This document shows positions 1 to 9,625 of a DNA stretch of 64,000 nucleotides, piece after piece. Origin of the DNA: an uncultured Prevotellaceae bacterium. Lineage in GTDB: Bacteria > Bacteroidota > Bacteroidia > Bacteroidales > Bacteroidaceae. The stretch spans positions 19,658 through 83,657 of the forward strand of contig CACZPU010000036.1 of the NCBI GenBank assembly GCA_902783165.1, given 5' to 3'. A model generated the notes under the pieces. The model saw only the letters and a list, made by a program, of their open reading frames with translations. It was not told the DNA's origin and made no database searches. How positions within the stretch are numbered: the stretch's first letter is position 1; every line of letters starts with the position of its first letter. The position numbers were made by a program, and so were the translations under genes.

Positions 1-981
1 TCATTATATATCCTTACTTTTGGATTGGCCTTTTTGGAGACTACTGCAAATCCGTTTATTCTCTCGTTAGGCGACAAGTCTACATCAACTCGCCGTCTAA
101 ACATGGCACAGGCTTTCAATCCTGTTGGTTCGTTGAGTGGCATGGCAGTGGCATCCTTTATTGTATTGCCTCAATTATGGTCAGACAAGCGTGATGCTGC
201 AGGTCAGATTATTTTCCACACGCTCTCAGAGGCAGAAAAGGCAAATATTCGTCTTCATGACCTTGCTGTTATCCGAAATCCTTATGTAGCAATAGGTTTG
301 GTTGTCTTGTGTGTATTCGTGATTATTGCATTGGCAAAAATGCCAAAAACGGAAAGCGAAGAGCAAAAGGCTGCTGGTGATACCAATAGCGTGAGGATGA
401 CATTGTCGAACCTTTGGCGTAATTCCATTTATCGTGAAGGTGTGTTTACTCAAATGTGCTATGTTGCTGCCCAAATTATGGTTTGGACATTCATTATCCA
501 ATATGCTGATCATCTTGGTATCAATAAGGCACGTGCTCAGATGTATAATATAGTGGCGATGTCACTCAGCTTGAGTGGACGATTTATCGGAACATATATT
601 ATGAAATTTGTCAACACGCGCCTTTTGTTGCTAATTTTTGGAATATGTGCTTCTATATGTACTTTGGGGGCAATTTGCATTGAAGGCTTGCTTGGACTGT
701 ACAGTTTGGTGGGAATAAGTTTGTTTATGTCTATCATGTTCCCTTCAATTTATGGTATAGCATTGGAAAATGTTGACACCAAGGATACAACTTTAGGCGC
801 TGCATTTCTTGTGATGGCCATAGTTGGCGGTGCACTCATGCCACCGCTTCAGGGGCTGATTATCGACCAACATGTTATTATGGGACATCCTGCTGTTAAT
901 GTTTCGTTTATTCTTCCGCTTATTTGTTTCCTTATTATCTGTGTTTATGGCTATCGTGCACATAAAATGAGAACAGTGTAG
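1..981 (+). CDS. FucP-like MFS sugar:H+ symporter, 5' truncated
   Basis: This is the C-terminal part of a major facilitator superfamily permease of the fucose/glucose-galactose (FucP/GluP) type, which imports a monosaccharide with protons across the inner membrane. The reading frame is open to the first base of the window, so the true start lies outside. The visible 326 residues begin with a membrane helix containing GLAFLETTANPFI, a stretch typical of FucP relatives, and hold about eight more hydrophobic helices split by a charged loop near residues 110-130 (KMPKTESEEQK). It ends in TAG and is followed within 25 bases by a strong hairpin terminator. The substrate cannot be read from the sequence; fucose, glucose and galactose are all possible. 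Confidence 0.85.
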   Translation, partial: SLYILTFGLAFLETTANPFILSLGDKSTSTRRLNMAQAFNPVGSLSGMAVASFIVLPQLWSDKRDAAGQIIFHTLSEAEKANIRLHDLAVIRNPYVAIGLVVLCVFVIIALAKMPKTESEEQKAAGDTNSVRMTLSNLWRNSIYREGVFTQMCYVAAQIMVWTFIIQYADHLGINKARAQMYNIVAMSLSLSGRFIGTYIMKFVNTRLLLLIFGICASICTLGAICIEGLLGLYSLVGISLFMSIMFPSIYGIALENVDTKDTTLGAAFLVMAIVGGALMPPLQGLIIDQHVIMGHPAVNVSFILPLICFLIICVYGYRAHKMRTV

Positions 982-1000
982 AATCGTATGTTGAATTATT

Positions 1001-1036
1001 AAAAATCGGGAACCTCAATAAAGGTTCCCGATTTTT
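1001..1036 (+). terminator. Intrinsic terminator after the sugar transporter
   Basis: Perfect 15-base arms (AAAAATCGGGAACCT and its complement) around a short loop, ending in five T residues. It lies 20 bases after the transporter stop codon. The A-run on the other side means it could also work in the minus direction. Confidence 0.85.
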
Positions 1037-1171
1037 ATAATATTATTGCAAGAACTAGGGTAATGTTAATAATACCTCTATTATGAGAATCTGATTGATA
1101 TTTATTATGGATAATCTATTGGTGGAACAGTTATTGGTTGTTTATATGTCTGCCAAATAAAATTTGTATAT

Positions 1172-1211
1172 AAAAACTTGGAAACCCCTTTGTTTATTGG
1201 GATTTCCAAGT
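1172..1211 (-). terminator. Terminator of tRNA-Cys
   Basis: On the minus strand a stem of about 13 pairs (ACTTGGAAATCCC with GGGGTTTCCAAGT, one mismatch) is followed by a T-run. It begins 10 bases past the 3' end of tRNA-Cys. Confidence 0.8.
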
Positions 1212-1220
1212 ATATGGTTG

Positions 1221-1291
1221 AGGTGCCTAGCGGAGTCGAACCGCTCTATACGGTTTTGCAGACCGTCACATAACCGCTTTGTTAAGGCACC
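1221..1291 (-). tRNA. tRNA-Cys (GCA)
   Basis: The minus strand folds as a cloverleaf of 71 bases. The acceptor stem pairs GGTGCCT with AGGCACC, the discriminator base is U as is usual for tRNA-Cys, the anticodon stem-loop reads ACGGTCTGCAAAACCGT with anticodon GCA, and the T arm contains GGTTCGACTCC. CCA is not encoded. A Bacteroidota promoter lies immediately upstream and a terminator downstream, so it is a single-gene unit. Confidence 0.95.
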
Positions 1292-1307
1292 ATATCAAAA
1301 AGTGTTG

Positions 1308-1339
1308 CAAAGGTAAGGCTTTTCTTTTGAATAACCAAA
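1308..1339 (-). promoter_or_regulatory. Promoter of tRNA-Cys
   Basis: Minus strand: -33 box TTTG (1336-1339), 20-base spacer, -7 box TACCTTTG (1308-1315), matching the Bacteroidota consensus TTTG/TAnnTTTG. The same -7 sequence precedes the tRNA-Arg gene of this window. Confidence 0.75.
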
Positions 1340-1347
1340 TTTTTCAA

Positions 1348-1554
1348 CTACTTTTTGTTAGAACACCTATAATTAGAATAAAAATGTCTATCCGATTGTT
1401 TCTTCATGGATTTGCGTCTCAGTTCTCTTAGTTCGCATCCTTCGCAACCATAGCATGGATCAGACTTATGTTTGTAAAAATCAACAAACCGATAGACAAT
1501 ATAGGCCAAGGATAGACTGACGATTATGGTGATGATGATGTATTGTAAAACCAT
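1348..1554 (-). CDS. FeoB-associated Cys-rich membrane protein
   Basis: A 68-residue protein with one N-terminal membrane helix (residues 4-24, MVLQYIIITIIVSLSLAYIV) followed by a short basic tail with a Cys cluster, CYGCEGC. This layout, a single helix then CxxCxxC and a Lys/Arg-rich end, is that of the small FeoB-associated proteins that accompany ferrous-iron transporters in Bacteroidota and Firmicutes; their exact role is not settled. No feoB or feoA lies in this window, so the gene is an orphan here. It starts 80 bases after addB on the same strand, and no separate promoter was recognised. Identification rests on size, topology and Cys spacing. Confidence 0.6.
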   Translation of the reverse strand: MVLQYIIITIIVSLSLAYIVYRFVDFYKHKSDPCYGCEGCELRELRRKSMKKQSDRHFYSNYRCSNKK

Positions 1555-1634
1555 AAGGCTGAATAGTTCCTTTTAAAGGGTTATATGCAGATAGAGTTAT
1601 AGCTTATTATTTGTTTGTTTAATTGATAGAATTA

Positions 1635-4355
1635 TTATGAAAAACAAAGTTCCCTATATGGACATGAAGTGCAGTTTTTGCGGTCTAATGTTGGTTCGAA
1701 GTTTGTATTCTGGTCAAATATTTCTTCTATGATTTTTACAATGTTGCTCATGAACTGCTTGTCAACGTTGATAATATCGTTGATTTTGCGCTTTGCTATG
1801 GTTAATATTGGATCTTCGGAAGGATGTTGAATAAACAATAACGCAGGTGAGACGGGTAGATCTTCAGCATTGATAATCTTGTCATGGCGTATTAAATGAG
1901 AATAGAACATGGTTTGGATATAGTAATCGGCATGTTTTTTTTCATTGGAAGGTCGCTCAAACAATTCTTCAACAGAGTTGAAACCGCCTGAAGGTAGTTT
2001 ACTTCCAGTCTTGTAATCAACTACTCTGATTCTCTCACTATTCGTTTCATGGTCTATTACCATGTCAATACGGTCAATGATTCCGCTCATTTTAATAGAT
2101 ACGATGCCTTTGGATGTCTTTATCTCAAGGGCGTTGCTTACAAATTTTTCCAATCCGAGAATGGAGAAAGGTGCCAGTTTCTTATCGATGGCAAGAAGCC
2201 GTTTCACATATAAGACAAACACTTCACGGTTGATTAGCTGGATTCCATTGACTGGAACATTGGTTTTCATCTCTTCTTGAAAAGCTGTATCGACTGCAAG
2301 CTCAATGTCATGTGGGTTCTTTTCAATCCTTTCAATGTCTCCAGCCATGATGAGTTGCCCTTTGGAAACGTATTTGTCGTACAGGTTTTGCATTGCCTTG
2401 TGGAAGATATTTCCGAATAATCTGTTGTCAATTTCTTCCTCGTCGGTGTTATCCGGTTCACGTATTCCTTGTACATTGTTAAAGTAGAACTGTAGGGGAC
2501 ATCTGAGATACCTATTCAAGAAGGTTGGGTAGATTCCTTTCTTTGATATGGCGTGCAGCTTCTCCATAATGGCCTCTGATTTTGTGACAGAGCGTGGGAT
2601 GGTGGTATTCTGCTCTTGTCCCCCCTGCAAAGAAAGCCTTTCTATACGGAATGGATATTCTACCATCATCTGAAGCATGAAACGGCTCATTTCACCCGTT
2701 TGCCCGTTCTCCGTGGAATTGTTATAAAGTATAGTTACATCTTCGGCCCTTTGAATCAGCCTGTAAAAATAATAGGCAAAGACATTTACTTTTTGGTCAA
2801 CGGTTGTCAAGCCGAAAGCCTTGCGAATGGAGTAGGGGATGAAACTAGAATCGTGAATACCCTTAGGAATGTTACCATCGTTACATGAAAGGATGAGAAT
2901 ATGTTTGAAGTCAATGTTTCTTGTTTCCAAAACACCCATCACTTGGATTCCTTCAACAGGCTCTCCATGGAACGGGATAGCGGTGCCGTTAATGACAATG
3001 TGAACAATTCTCTGGATGGTTGTCTTGTCAACATCTAAGTCGCCTGAAATAATCAGGTTATTAACTCTATTCAACAGAATAAACATTCTAAAAATGGATT
3101 CTTGTTGAAATGTATCCTCTTCGACATTTTTTTTCTCAGCGATTATTTTCACGGCATGAAGGGCTGCACTGAGCATGTCTTTGTCAGCGAGGAGTTCGTC
3201 TACATTGTCAATATATGAGGCATATGGATGGTGTGTGAGTCTTTTGTAGGCACGTTTTCCACCATATATTAAGTATGCGAAAAGAAGGTTGACGTAGGAA
3301 CTGATTAATGAACATTGCAATGGAAAGCCCGTTGTTACATTCACTTCGCTTACTTCATTGGGTATACAATTGGCAACTGTAGGAAGCAAATGTTCATCGC
3401 ACAGAACAATGGCAGTTTCTCTTCCTTGGACGAATCTGTTGGATTCTCGAAGCCAATAGCTGACGAATCTTGCCTGAATGTTTTCAGTTGATGCGCTGAC
3501 AAATCGTATATTTTTTTCTTTTGACATGTTACCATAAATATGGCAATCGCTGTTATCCAACTCATTTGGAAAACTCTTGAGCAGTCTTGAAATGAAATGT
3601 CCTGCCTCATGGTCATCTGACATATAATAATTGTCGAAATCCCAATAAAACAATGCCATTCCTTTGTCTTTCAATTTCCTGAAAACACTTTGTTCAGCCT
3701 CTTGCACAAGATTGAATCCTACGAAGATGTAAGTGTCGTAATTGGTTTGGATGTCATCCTGTTCGGCTACTATTCTATATAGCATACCTTCGTAGGAAAG
3801 ACTTTGTTGGAGGAGCCGTTCATGGAAATTTTGGTAAATGTCATAGAAATGACACCACAATTCATAAAATTTTTTCTTAAGGATGGTGTCTTGATTTACG
3901 TTGAAATTGATAAAGAATCGCTTAATGGTGGCTATTTGATCATCGTTCAAATAGGTCAAATCGTCAAGCTCGTGGAAATCTTTTAGATTGGCGAACACTT
4001 TTTCAGGCCTTGCCATGTTCTTGTCAATGTCATCGAAATCTGCCAACAGCAATTGTCCCCATCCATAGAAATGGTCGAGTGTTTCTTCTATTCCTGTACA
4101 CTTGACAAAACTTTTGTGCAAATCGCATATCAGTTTGATGCTGTCTGCAATCATTAGAGATGTCTGCTGACGGAAGAAGTCACTAATAGTTATATATGCT
4201 GGACTCCATATGGGTCTTTGTAAGCAATGCGCTAAGTATGAGTTCATATACAAAGATGCACGCTTATTGGGAAAAACGATTGCTATTCGTGATAAATCGG
4301 AACCGTACTTCTTGATAATATCTTCTGCTACATATTCAAGAAAACTTTTCATCAT
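1635..4355 (-). CDS. addB: AddB-like PD-(D/E)XK nuclease subunit
   Basis: A 906-residue subunit of an AddAB-type helicase-nuclease, which resects double-strand breaks for homologous recombination. The N-terminus (RIAIVFPNKRASLY near residue 24) is a helicase-like fold without a good Walker A motif. The C-terminal third is a PD-(D/E)XK nuclease: IDRID and VVDYKTG (about residue 779) supply the metal-binding Asp and catalytic Asp-x-Lys. Four Cys residues, one in YLRCPLQFYF (about 620) and three in CTSCPYRELC at the extreme C-terminus, fit the 4Fe-4S staple of AddB nucleases. The start overlaps the stop of the addA-like gene by 4 bases, so the two are translationally coupled. I see no truncation. 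Confidence 0.85.
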   Translation of the reverse strand: MMKSFLEYVAEDIIKKYGSDLSRIAIVFPNKRASLYMNSYLAHCLQRPIWSPAYITISDFFRQQTSLMIADSIKLICDLHKSFVKCTGIEETLDHFYGWGQLLLADFDDIDKNMARPEKVFANLKDFHELDDLTYLNDDQIATIKRFFINFNVNQDTILKKKFYELWCHFYDIYQNFHERLLQQSLSYEGMLYRIVAEQDDIQTNYDTYIFVGFNLVQEAEQSVFRKLKDKGMALFYWDFDNYYMSDDHEAGHFISRLLKSFPNELDNSDCHIYGNMSKEKNIRFVSASTENIQARFVSYWLRESNRFVQGRETAIVLCDEHLLPTVANCIPNEVSEVNVTTGFPLQCSLISSYVNLLFAYLIYGGKRAYKRLTHHPYASYIDNVDELLADKDMLSAALHAVKIIAEKKNVEEDTFQQESIFRMFILLNRVNNLIISGDLDVDKTTIQRIVHIVINGTAIPFHGEPVEGIQVMGVLETRNIDFKHILILSCNDGNIPKGIHDSSFIPYSIRKAFGLTTVDQKVNVFAYYFYRLIQRAEDVTILYNNSTENGQTGEMSRFMLQMMVEYPFRIERLSLQGGQEQNTTIPRSVTKSEAIMEKLHAISKKGIYPTFLNRYLRCPLQFYFNNVQGIREPDNTDEEEIDNRLFGNIFHKAMQNLYDKYVSKGQLIMAGDIERIEKNPHDIELAVDTAFQEEMKTNVPVNGIQLINREVFVLYVKRLLAIDKKLAPFSILGLEKFVSNALEIKTSKGIVSIKMSGIIDRIDMVIDHETNSERIRVVDYKTGSKLPSGGFNSVEELFERPSNEKKHADYYIQTMFYSHLIRHDKIINAEDLPVSPALLFIQHPSEDPILTIAKRKINDIINVDKQFMSNIVKIIEEIFDQNTNFEPTLDRKNCTSCPYRELCFS

Positions 4356-7300
4356 TTCACCTCCTCAATAATATTACTGTAAACAAACCAAAGATAACCT
4401 CTAACGTTCTGATTGCCCATCGAAATGAGTAGCTGCATGTATTCCCTAACCTGGTCATAGTACTCTTGTCGTGGACGGCCAAATTTGAAATCGATAACGA
4501 TGGTCTGTGTTCCGTCAGACATGACACGGTCGGGACGGCGCTCCACAGTGTTCCCTTTTGGGTCTGTATATAGAATATTGCACTCGTTATAAAGTTTCCA
4601 TTTGCCTGAAAACCAATCTTTTATAATCGGATTGCTCAGCCTTTTCTGCAGCATATTGTTGATTCTTTCTGCTGATATGTTTTCATCGTAGAGCAATCCA
4701 TCGCTCTCTAATTGTCGTAAGGCTTTTGGAATATCGGCAGAAGTTCTAATTTGCGAGAAAAGCTTATGAAGCACATTTCCAATTTTAATATATTGTTGCT
4801 GCTTGTCTCCCTCATGGTCATCAGCAGTGCTCATGTAATTTGTGAAATCTTTGCTCATGTTGCTCTGCTTGAATTCAACACGATTGCAACATGGGGATAT
4901 GTCGATTGTAATTGGATTCGAACGTTGCATGAAGACATTTGTAACCTCCTTCTCATCTTTCTTATATGATTTGAAACTGCTGCCACGAACACCGTATTCG
5001 TAAATGATGGGTTCATTTTTATCATCGCTGTTGAAATAGTCGGCTCCTTCTAGTTGAAGTCTGTCTATGACACATTGTACCAGCATGCTCCTTGTTCCTG
5101 TTCCGTCTCTTTTACCGATAACTAATAATGATTTGACAGCCCTTGTGAAGCCAACATAGAGAAGATTCAAATTGTCAACGCAGTTCTGCAGATGTTCATG
5201 AGCATAGTCTTCTTGATAGATGGTTTCTTTCAATTTGCTGCTATAGTCAATGGGCACGATAGGCAGTTCATTGTATGGAGCTTGCTTGGGCTTACACCAA
5301 AGAGTACCTCCTAGCTCTAGTTTCCAGTCACAATAGGGTATGATGACATGCTCGAATTCGAGTCCTTTTGATTTGTGGATGCTCAAAAGTCTTATCCCTT
5401 TTATCTCATTGGTCTGGATAGTAGTCTTTGACAGGCTCTCGTTCCATTTATCAATGAACCCCTCCAGATCGGCTCCATTATCGTCTACAAATGATGACAG
5501 TTGGTCGTAGAATGCACATACATAGGCACTTTGGTTTGGCAAGTTCTCCAAACGAAGGAATTTGAAGAGATATTCCATCATCTCGGTGAGTGGCATCTGC
5601 AGAATAGACTTCCGCTCTTTTTCTGATATGTGGGGCAGGGGAGTGTTGTTGTATTTTTTATATGTTTTCTCCACATTTGCGCGTGCTAACATATCGTTAG
5701 GATTCATGAGCATCTTGCATGCATCCACAAGGCATCTAACGGTCAATGAGAAGTTGAGCATATAAGCCTCATCGCTGATGATGGTAATGTCACTTCTGTT
5801 TCGGATAAAATGGTCTGCAATTTCTGGAATGTGTTTGTTTGACCTTACAAGAATAGCAATGTCTTTTTCTTGAGCACCGGCTTCCAATAGTTCGTCTATT
5901 TGTTGTTCAATTAGGCTTAAGGTTTCTTCGTTATAAGTATTTTTTGGTAATAGTGTAATCCTGACGAATCCCTCATCATTATTATGTCGAATTTCTTGTA
6001 CCACATCATCGTATGCATTCTTCAACTCTTCTGCCTTTTTTGGATTGATTTCTTTTTCATTCTCGAATTCTATTTGGTTGGCAAGTTTAAAAAACGAGTT
6101 GTTAAAAGCAACTATATGCTTACTTGAGCGAAAATTCTTGTCCAATGCCCTGACATCCAATCGCTCATATGAGTTCAGAAATTCATTATTTATATTGTTG
6201 AGAAGTCGCCAGTCTGCATTTCTCCATCGGTAAATGCTCTGCTTTACATCACCCACAATAAGGTTGTGAATTGTGCTTTGATAGTTATGGTACGCATCTT
6301 TGCTCATGGATTCTTCAAGAAGTATTTTAAAGTTGCCCCATTGTATTGAACTAGTGTCTTGGAATTCGTCTATCATTATGTGTTCAAGCATAGTGCCTGT
6401 TTTCTCATAGACGAAAGGACTGTCACTCTTGTCAATTAAGTCGCTTAGGAATTGTTGAGTGTCGCTAAGGAGAAATCGGCTTGATTCATCGTTCAGTTTA
6501 CGTACCATGGTTTCAATATGGTTCAGTAGGCGCAACTCATTAAGATGTCTGAGAGTAATATCTGCAGAAAGGTAATTGTTCCACAACATCGGACGTTTTT
6601 TTTCCGATTCGCTCAGAAGCGGCATGAGTGATGATTCTGCTAAATGTATGATAAGTTCTCTTTCTTTGCTAGTCTTGGTTGTCCAATTTTCAGAATCCTC
6701 AAGACAGTTGACAACGGTATTATTTAAGCAATTTTTGTCCGAGAAATCATTTTCTCTGAGTTTTCTGAAATAACTGGCAATACCATTGCTTTTTCTGGCA
6801 AGAGAGTCTGGGGTAAGGTTATTCTCTTGCAACAGACGCTCAAATCTGTCTGCATAGCAATTCATGGCTTTCTTGGCATTTGCTTTGATCGACTCTAATT
6901 GTTTCCTGTATTCAACAAAAAAGTCTTTTTGCTCAAAACAAGAATCTAGTTCTTTGCTTTTTACCTTGTATGAGTCGTTGAATATGTTATTGCCAAACCT
7001 TTTTATGGCGTGTATTACGTTCCAAGCCTTGTCGTTTTCGATGCTTTGTTCAATGAATTCAATGATCCATCTTAGTACGGCGTCTTTCTTTTCAAGCTGT
7101 TCGATCATCAGGTCGACAGCTTGTTCTTCCACTTGTTTGTCATTAAGTTCTAGCTGCAAATTAGCAGTCAGATCCAATTCTCGGGCCAAGTTTCTCAATA
7201 TAGTTTGAAAGAAGCTGTCAATGGTTTCAACGTGGAAATGGTTATAATTGTGGATGAGATACTTCAGTGCTGCTTCTGCATGATTTGAGGCAAATTCTTT

Positions 7301-7555
7301 GTCTATGTTGAGTTCCTTCGTTAGTATTTCTATATAACTATTAGAGTCGGGAAGGCCTTTCCATATTCCATATAATTGGCTCAATATTCGCAACTTCATT
7401 TCCTCTGTCGCTTTGTTAGTGAAAGTGACAGCAAGTATCCTTCTGAATTGCTGAGGGTTGTCTATTAGCAATTTAATGTATTCTATGGTAAGCCTGAATG
7501 TCTTACCGCTTCCCGCACTAGCTTTATATACAGTTAGCTGCTTATTTCCGTTCAT
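4352..7555 (-). CDS. addA: AddA-like UvrD/Rep helicase-nuclease subunit
   Basis: A 1067-residue superfamily 1 helicase with a C-terminal nuclease domain. Visible motifs: Walker A ASAGSGKT (residues 12-19), motif II MIDEFQDTS (about 392-400), GDVKQSIYRWR shortly after, SIHKSKGLEF, and motif VI LLYVGFTRA (about 800). Near residue 1020 DRVMSDG and IDFKFG give the Asp and Asp-x-Lys of a PD-(D/E)XK nuclease, preceded by a GNVLHKLF helix. Since both this protein and its partner carry nuclease motifs, the enzyme is of the AddAB type rather than RecBCD. It sits 21 bases after the DUF5686 gene and overlaps addB by 4 bases, so all three are probably transcribed from the promoter near 9650. Confidence 0.9.
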   Translation of the reverse strand: MNGNKQLTVYKASAGSGKTFRLTIEYIKLLIDNPQQFRRILAVTFTNKATEEMKLRILSQLYGIWKGLPDSNSYIEILTKELNIDKEFASNHAEAALKYLIHNYNHFHVETIDSFFQTILRNLARELDLTANLQLELNDKQVEEQAVDLMIEQLEKKDAVLRWIIEFIEQSIENDKAWNVIHAIKRFGNNIFNDSYKVKSKELDSCFEQKDFFVEYRKQLESIKANAKKAMNCYADRFERLLQENNLTPDSLARKSNGIASYFRKLRENDFSDKNCLNNTVVNCLEDSENWTTKTSKERELIIHLAESSLMPLLSESEKKRPMLWNNYLSADITLRHLNELRLLNHIETMVRKLNDESSRFLLSDTQQFLSDLIDKSDSPFVYEKTGTMLEHIMIDEFQDTSSIQWGNFKILLEESMSKDAYHNYQSTIHNLIVGDVKQSIYRWRNADWRLLNNINNEFLNSYERLDVRALDKNFRSSKHIVAFNNSFFKLANQIEFENEKEINPKKAEELKNAYDDVVQEIRHNNDEGFVRITLLPKNTYNEETLSLIEQQIDELLEAGAQEKDIAILVRSNKHIPEIADHFIRNRSDITIISDEAYMLNFSLTVRCLVDACKMLMNPNDMLARANVEKTYKKYNNTPLPHISEKERKSILQMPLTEMMEYLFKFLRLENLPNQSAYVCAFYDQLSSFVDDNGADLEGFIDKWNESLSKTTIQTNEIKGIRLLSIHKSKGLEFEHVIIPYCDWKLELGGTLWCKPKQAPYNELPIVPIDYSSKLKETIYQEDYAHEHLQNCVDNLNLLYVGFTRAVKSLLVIGKRDGTGTRSMLVQCVIDRLQLEGADYFNSDDKNEPIIYEYGVRGSSFKSYKKDEKEVTNVFMQRSNPITIDISPCCNRVEFKQSNMSKDFTNYMSTADDHEGDKQQQYIKIGNVLHKLFSQIRTSADIPKALRQLESDGLLYDENISAERINNMLQKRLSNPIIKDWFSGKWKLYNECNILYTDPKGNTVERRPDRVMSDGTQTIVIDFKFGRPRQEYYDQVREYMQLLISMGNQNVRGYLWFVYSNIIEEVK

Positions 7556-7576
7556 TTTTTATCTATTAGATTCATA

Positions 7577-9625
7577 TTACCAATCTCTGAAAAGTTCAAA
7601 ACCAATTCTGCAGCCAAAACCATCGTATTTCATGTTCTTTGTTGCAACAAACAATCCAATGGAGAAAAGTCGGTTAGTAAATCCATACCCCCATTCGGAG
7701 TAAGGGTATAGGCTTTTGGCCACAAGGTAACTCACATAGATACGCTCCATTTCTATGATTTTGCCTACTATAGGGATGCGTGAGATGAGCATTAGTGGCG
7801 ACTCGTAGGTCATGTTTGCCCGGACGTAAAAGTCGGAATAGTTATAATAGGTCCTGCTGAGCAATTGGAATTCGCCTGTCCAATCATCATTCCATCCGCC
7901 AGGCATATTGTCTTCACGGAAATTCTCATAGTCCAGGAAATAGCAGTTTTTGTCTTTCATTGTATATGCACCACCACCTAAGCGCATTGACAAAGAACGT
8001 AAGCGGGGGAACCTGAGCTGCCAAATGGCGTCGCTCTCTAATCGGCCATAATTCATATCTGACTTTCCTAAGCCTTTGATGCCTTGTTCATAGTATACTG
8101 TAAATATCGGACCTTTCCATCCCCATGGTCTAAACTGTGTTTCAACCTTTGGAGCAAGTGAGTGATATGCAGAAGGCTTGTTCACTTCATCAAAAACCTT
8201 ACGGTCTACGGCTGTTCTTCGGTGGAAAGTGAAACCGCCGCCAATGCTGAGTTTTTCAGATAAATCGTAGTTGGCAAACATTTTTGTGTACATGTCCTTG
8301 AAATAGTCGAGGTTGTCTTTCATCCATGTCACAGAGTCAATGCCTTCTTCTTTCATCTTGTCTATGATGCTCGAATTGTAGATACGGTTTCCATTACCTA
8401 CCTCTACTTCTACATAGCCATGCTTACTCTCACGAAAAGTATATCTGACTGGTAGACGGAAATAGAATTGGTGATACTTGAACGTGTAGCCCAAACGGGC
8501 GTTCAAGGCTATTTCTTTCTCAGCTGTGAAACGATAGTTGGCGCGTATTTTAGACTTGTATGTGAATCCTCTTTTTGGATTGTAGCCCAGATAGAGAGGG
8601 TTGAATATAGGTGAAAGACGAAAATACCCTTGATCGTTGTTCCCGAAATTCCCTTTAATTCGATTCAGTATATTGCTGCCGATACTGTCCCACAGAATTC
8701 TTCTCCAAAGAGGGCTTTTCTTGTTGGGGGTTCTCACGCTGTCTCTTGCTCTGTTAATGGAATCTTGTAGGTAGTACATCCGTTCTTCATACGCCGGCAA
8801 TAGGGTGGGGCGCACCTTTTCCATCAGAGCCAAATCGTGGCTGTTCTCGATAGTGTCGGGGAGTGATAGGGGGAGGTTGTACTCAACATGGTGGGAACCA
8901 TTGATTTTGTTCCCGAGATAATTGAATGTGGCATTCACATCGAGAGAATTTGGTAATAGCGATAAGGGACCTTCCTTGTTCATGACAGCATTCACCTCGA
9001 ATCGTATCATATCGTACTCTCCGAAGAAATCCACGCTAATGATTCTGCCAGTGTGTTCGTCTACAATGGCTTTTCCAGCGATTAGTTGGGTGTTATATTT
9101 TCGTGGACGGAACACCACTTCCACGCGATTGTCAGAAAAACGAGTGATGCCATATCTATAGAGAATCATATTTGTTCGGTTGAAAGGCGACAATATGTGG
9201 TCGTTGAATATAGTTACTTCATAAAGGTCGGGGGTAAACATCTCTGTGATGGTGGGGAAGACGTTCTTGTAGCGTGGAATGGTACCCACAGAAAGCTGTT
9301 TCTTCAATTCATATTGGTCAACATCTGTAAAAGTCAGTTTTGAATATGTCTCACCCGCATAGTGAATATTTTTTCTTCTGGCAAGCGAATACATGGAAGG
9401 TACTGTGAGAAGTAATTTGTTTTTTTTCTCAGTGTATACCCTAAAACGTGTGTAAACATTCATGGACAGCCCGTTGATGTCGTCCCTAAGAGAATCCTGA
9501 TAAGAGAATAGTTTTTTCATGACGAGACTGTCTTTCGAGTCCCATCCAGTAAAAGCTGAGGCATTTGTATGAAAAACAAACATGCTCACCATGACGAACA
9601 ATATATGTTTCAGTCCATTCGTCAT
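7577..9625 (-). CDS. DUF5686 family outer-membrane protein
   Basis: A 682-residue secreted protein. Residues 1-24 form a signal peptide (HILFVMVSMFVFHTNASA). There is no lipobox. The rest is rich in aromatic residues and alternating polar/hydrophobic strands, with repeated patterns such as YGYTFKYHQFYFRLP-like stretches near 370-400, and it ends in a hydrophobic strand finishing RIGFELFRDW; a terminal aromatic residue is typical of outer-membrane beta barrels. The sequence matches the DUF5686 family of Bacteroidota, whose function is unknown. It is the first gene of the transcript that continues into addA and addB, and it has a clear promoter 9-39 bases upstream. Confidence 0.75.
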   Translation of the reverse strand: MTNGLKHILFVMVSMFVFHTNASAFTGWDSKDSLVMKKLFSYQDSLRDDINGLSMNVYTRFRVYTEKKNKLLLTVPSMYSLARRKNIHYAGETYSKLTFTDVDQYELKKQLSVGTIPRYKNVFPTITEMFTPDLYEVTIFNDHILSPFNRTNMILYRYGITRFSDNRVEVVFRPRKYNTQLIAGKAIVDEHTGRIISVDFFGEYDMIRFEVNAVMNKEGPLSLLPNSLDVNATFNYLGNKINGSHHVEYNLPLSLPDTIENSHDLALMEKVRPTLLPAYEERMYYLQDSINRARDSVRTPNKKSPLWRRILWDSIGSNILNRIKGNFGNNDQGYFRLSPIFNPLYLGYNPKRGFTYKSKIRANYRFTAEKEIALNARLGYTFKYHQFYFRLPVRYTFRESKHGYVEVEVGNGNRIYNSSIIDKMKEEGIDSVTWMKDNLDYFKDMYTKMFANYDLSEKLSIGGGFTFHRRTAVDRKVFDEVNKPSAYHSLAPKVETQFRPWGWKGPIFTVYYEQGIKGLGKSDMNYGRLESDAIWQLRFPRLRSLSMRLGGGAYTMKDKNCYFLDYENFREDNMPGGWNDDWTGEFQLLSRTYYNYSDFYVRANMTYESPLMLISRIPIVGKIIEMERIYVSYLVAKSLYPYSEWGYGFTNRLFSIGLFVATKNMKYDGFGCRIGFELFRDW

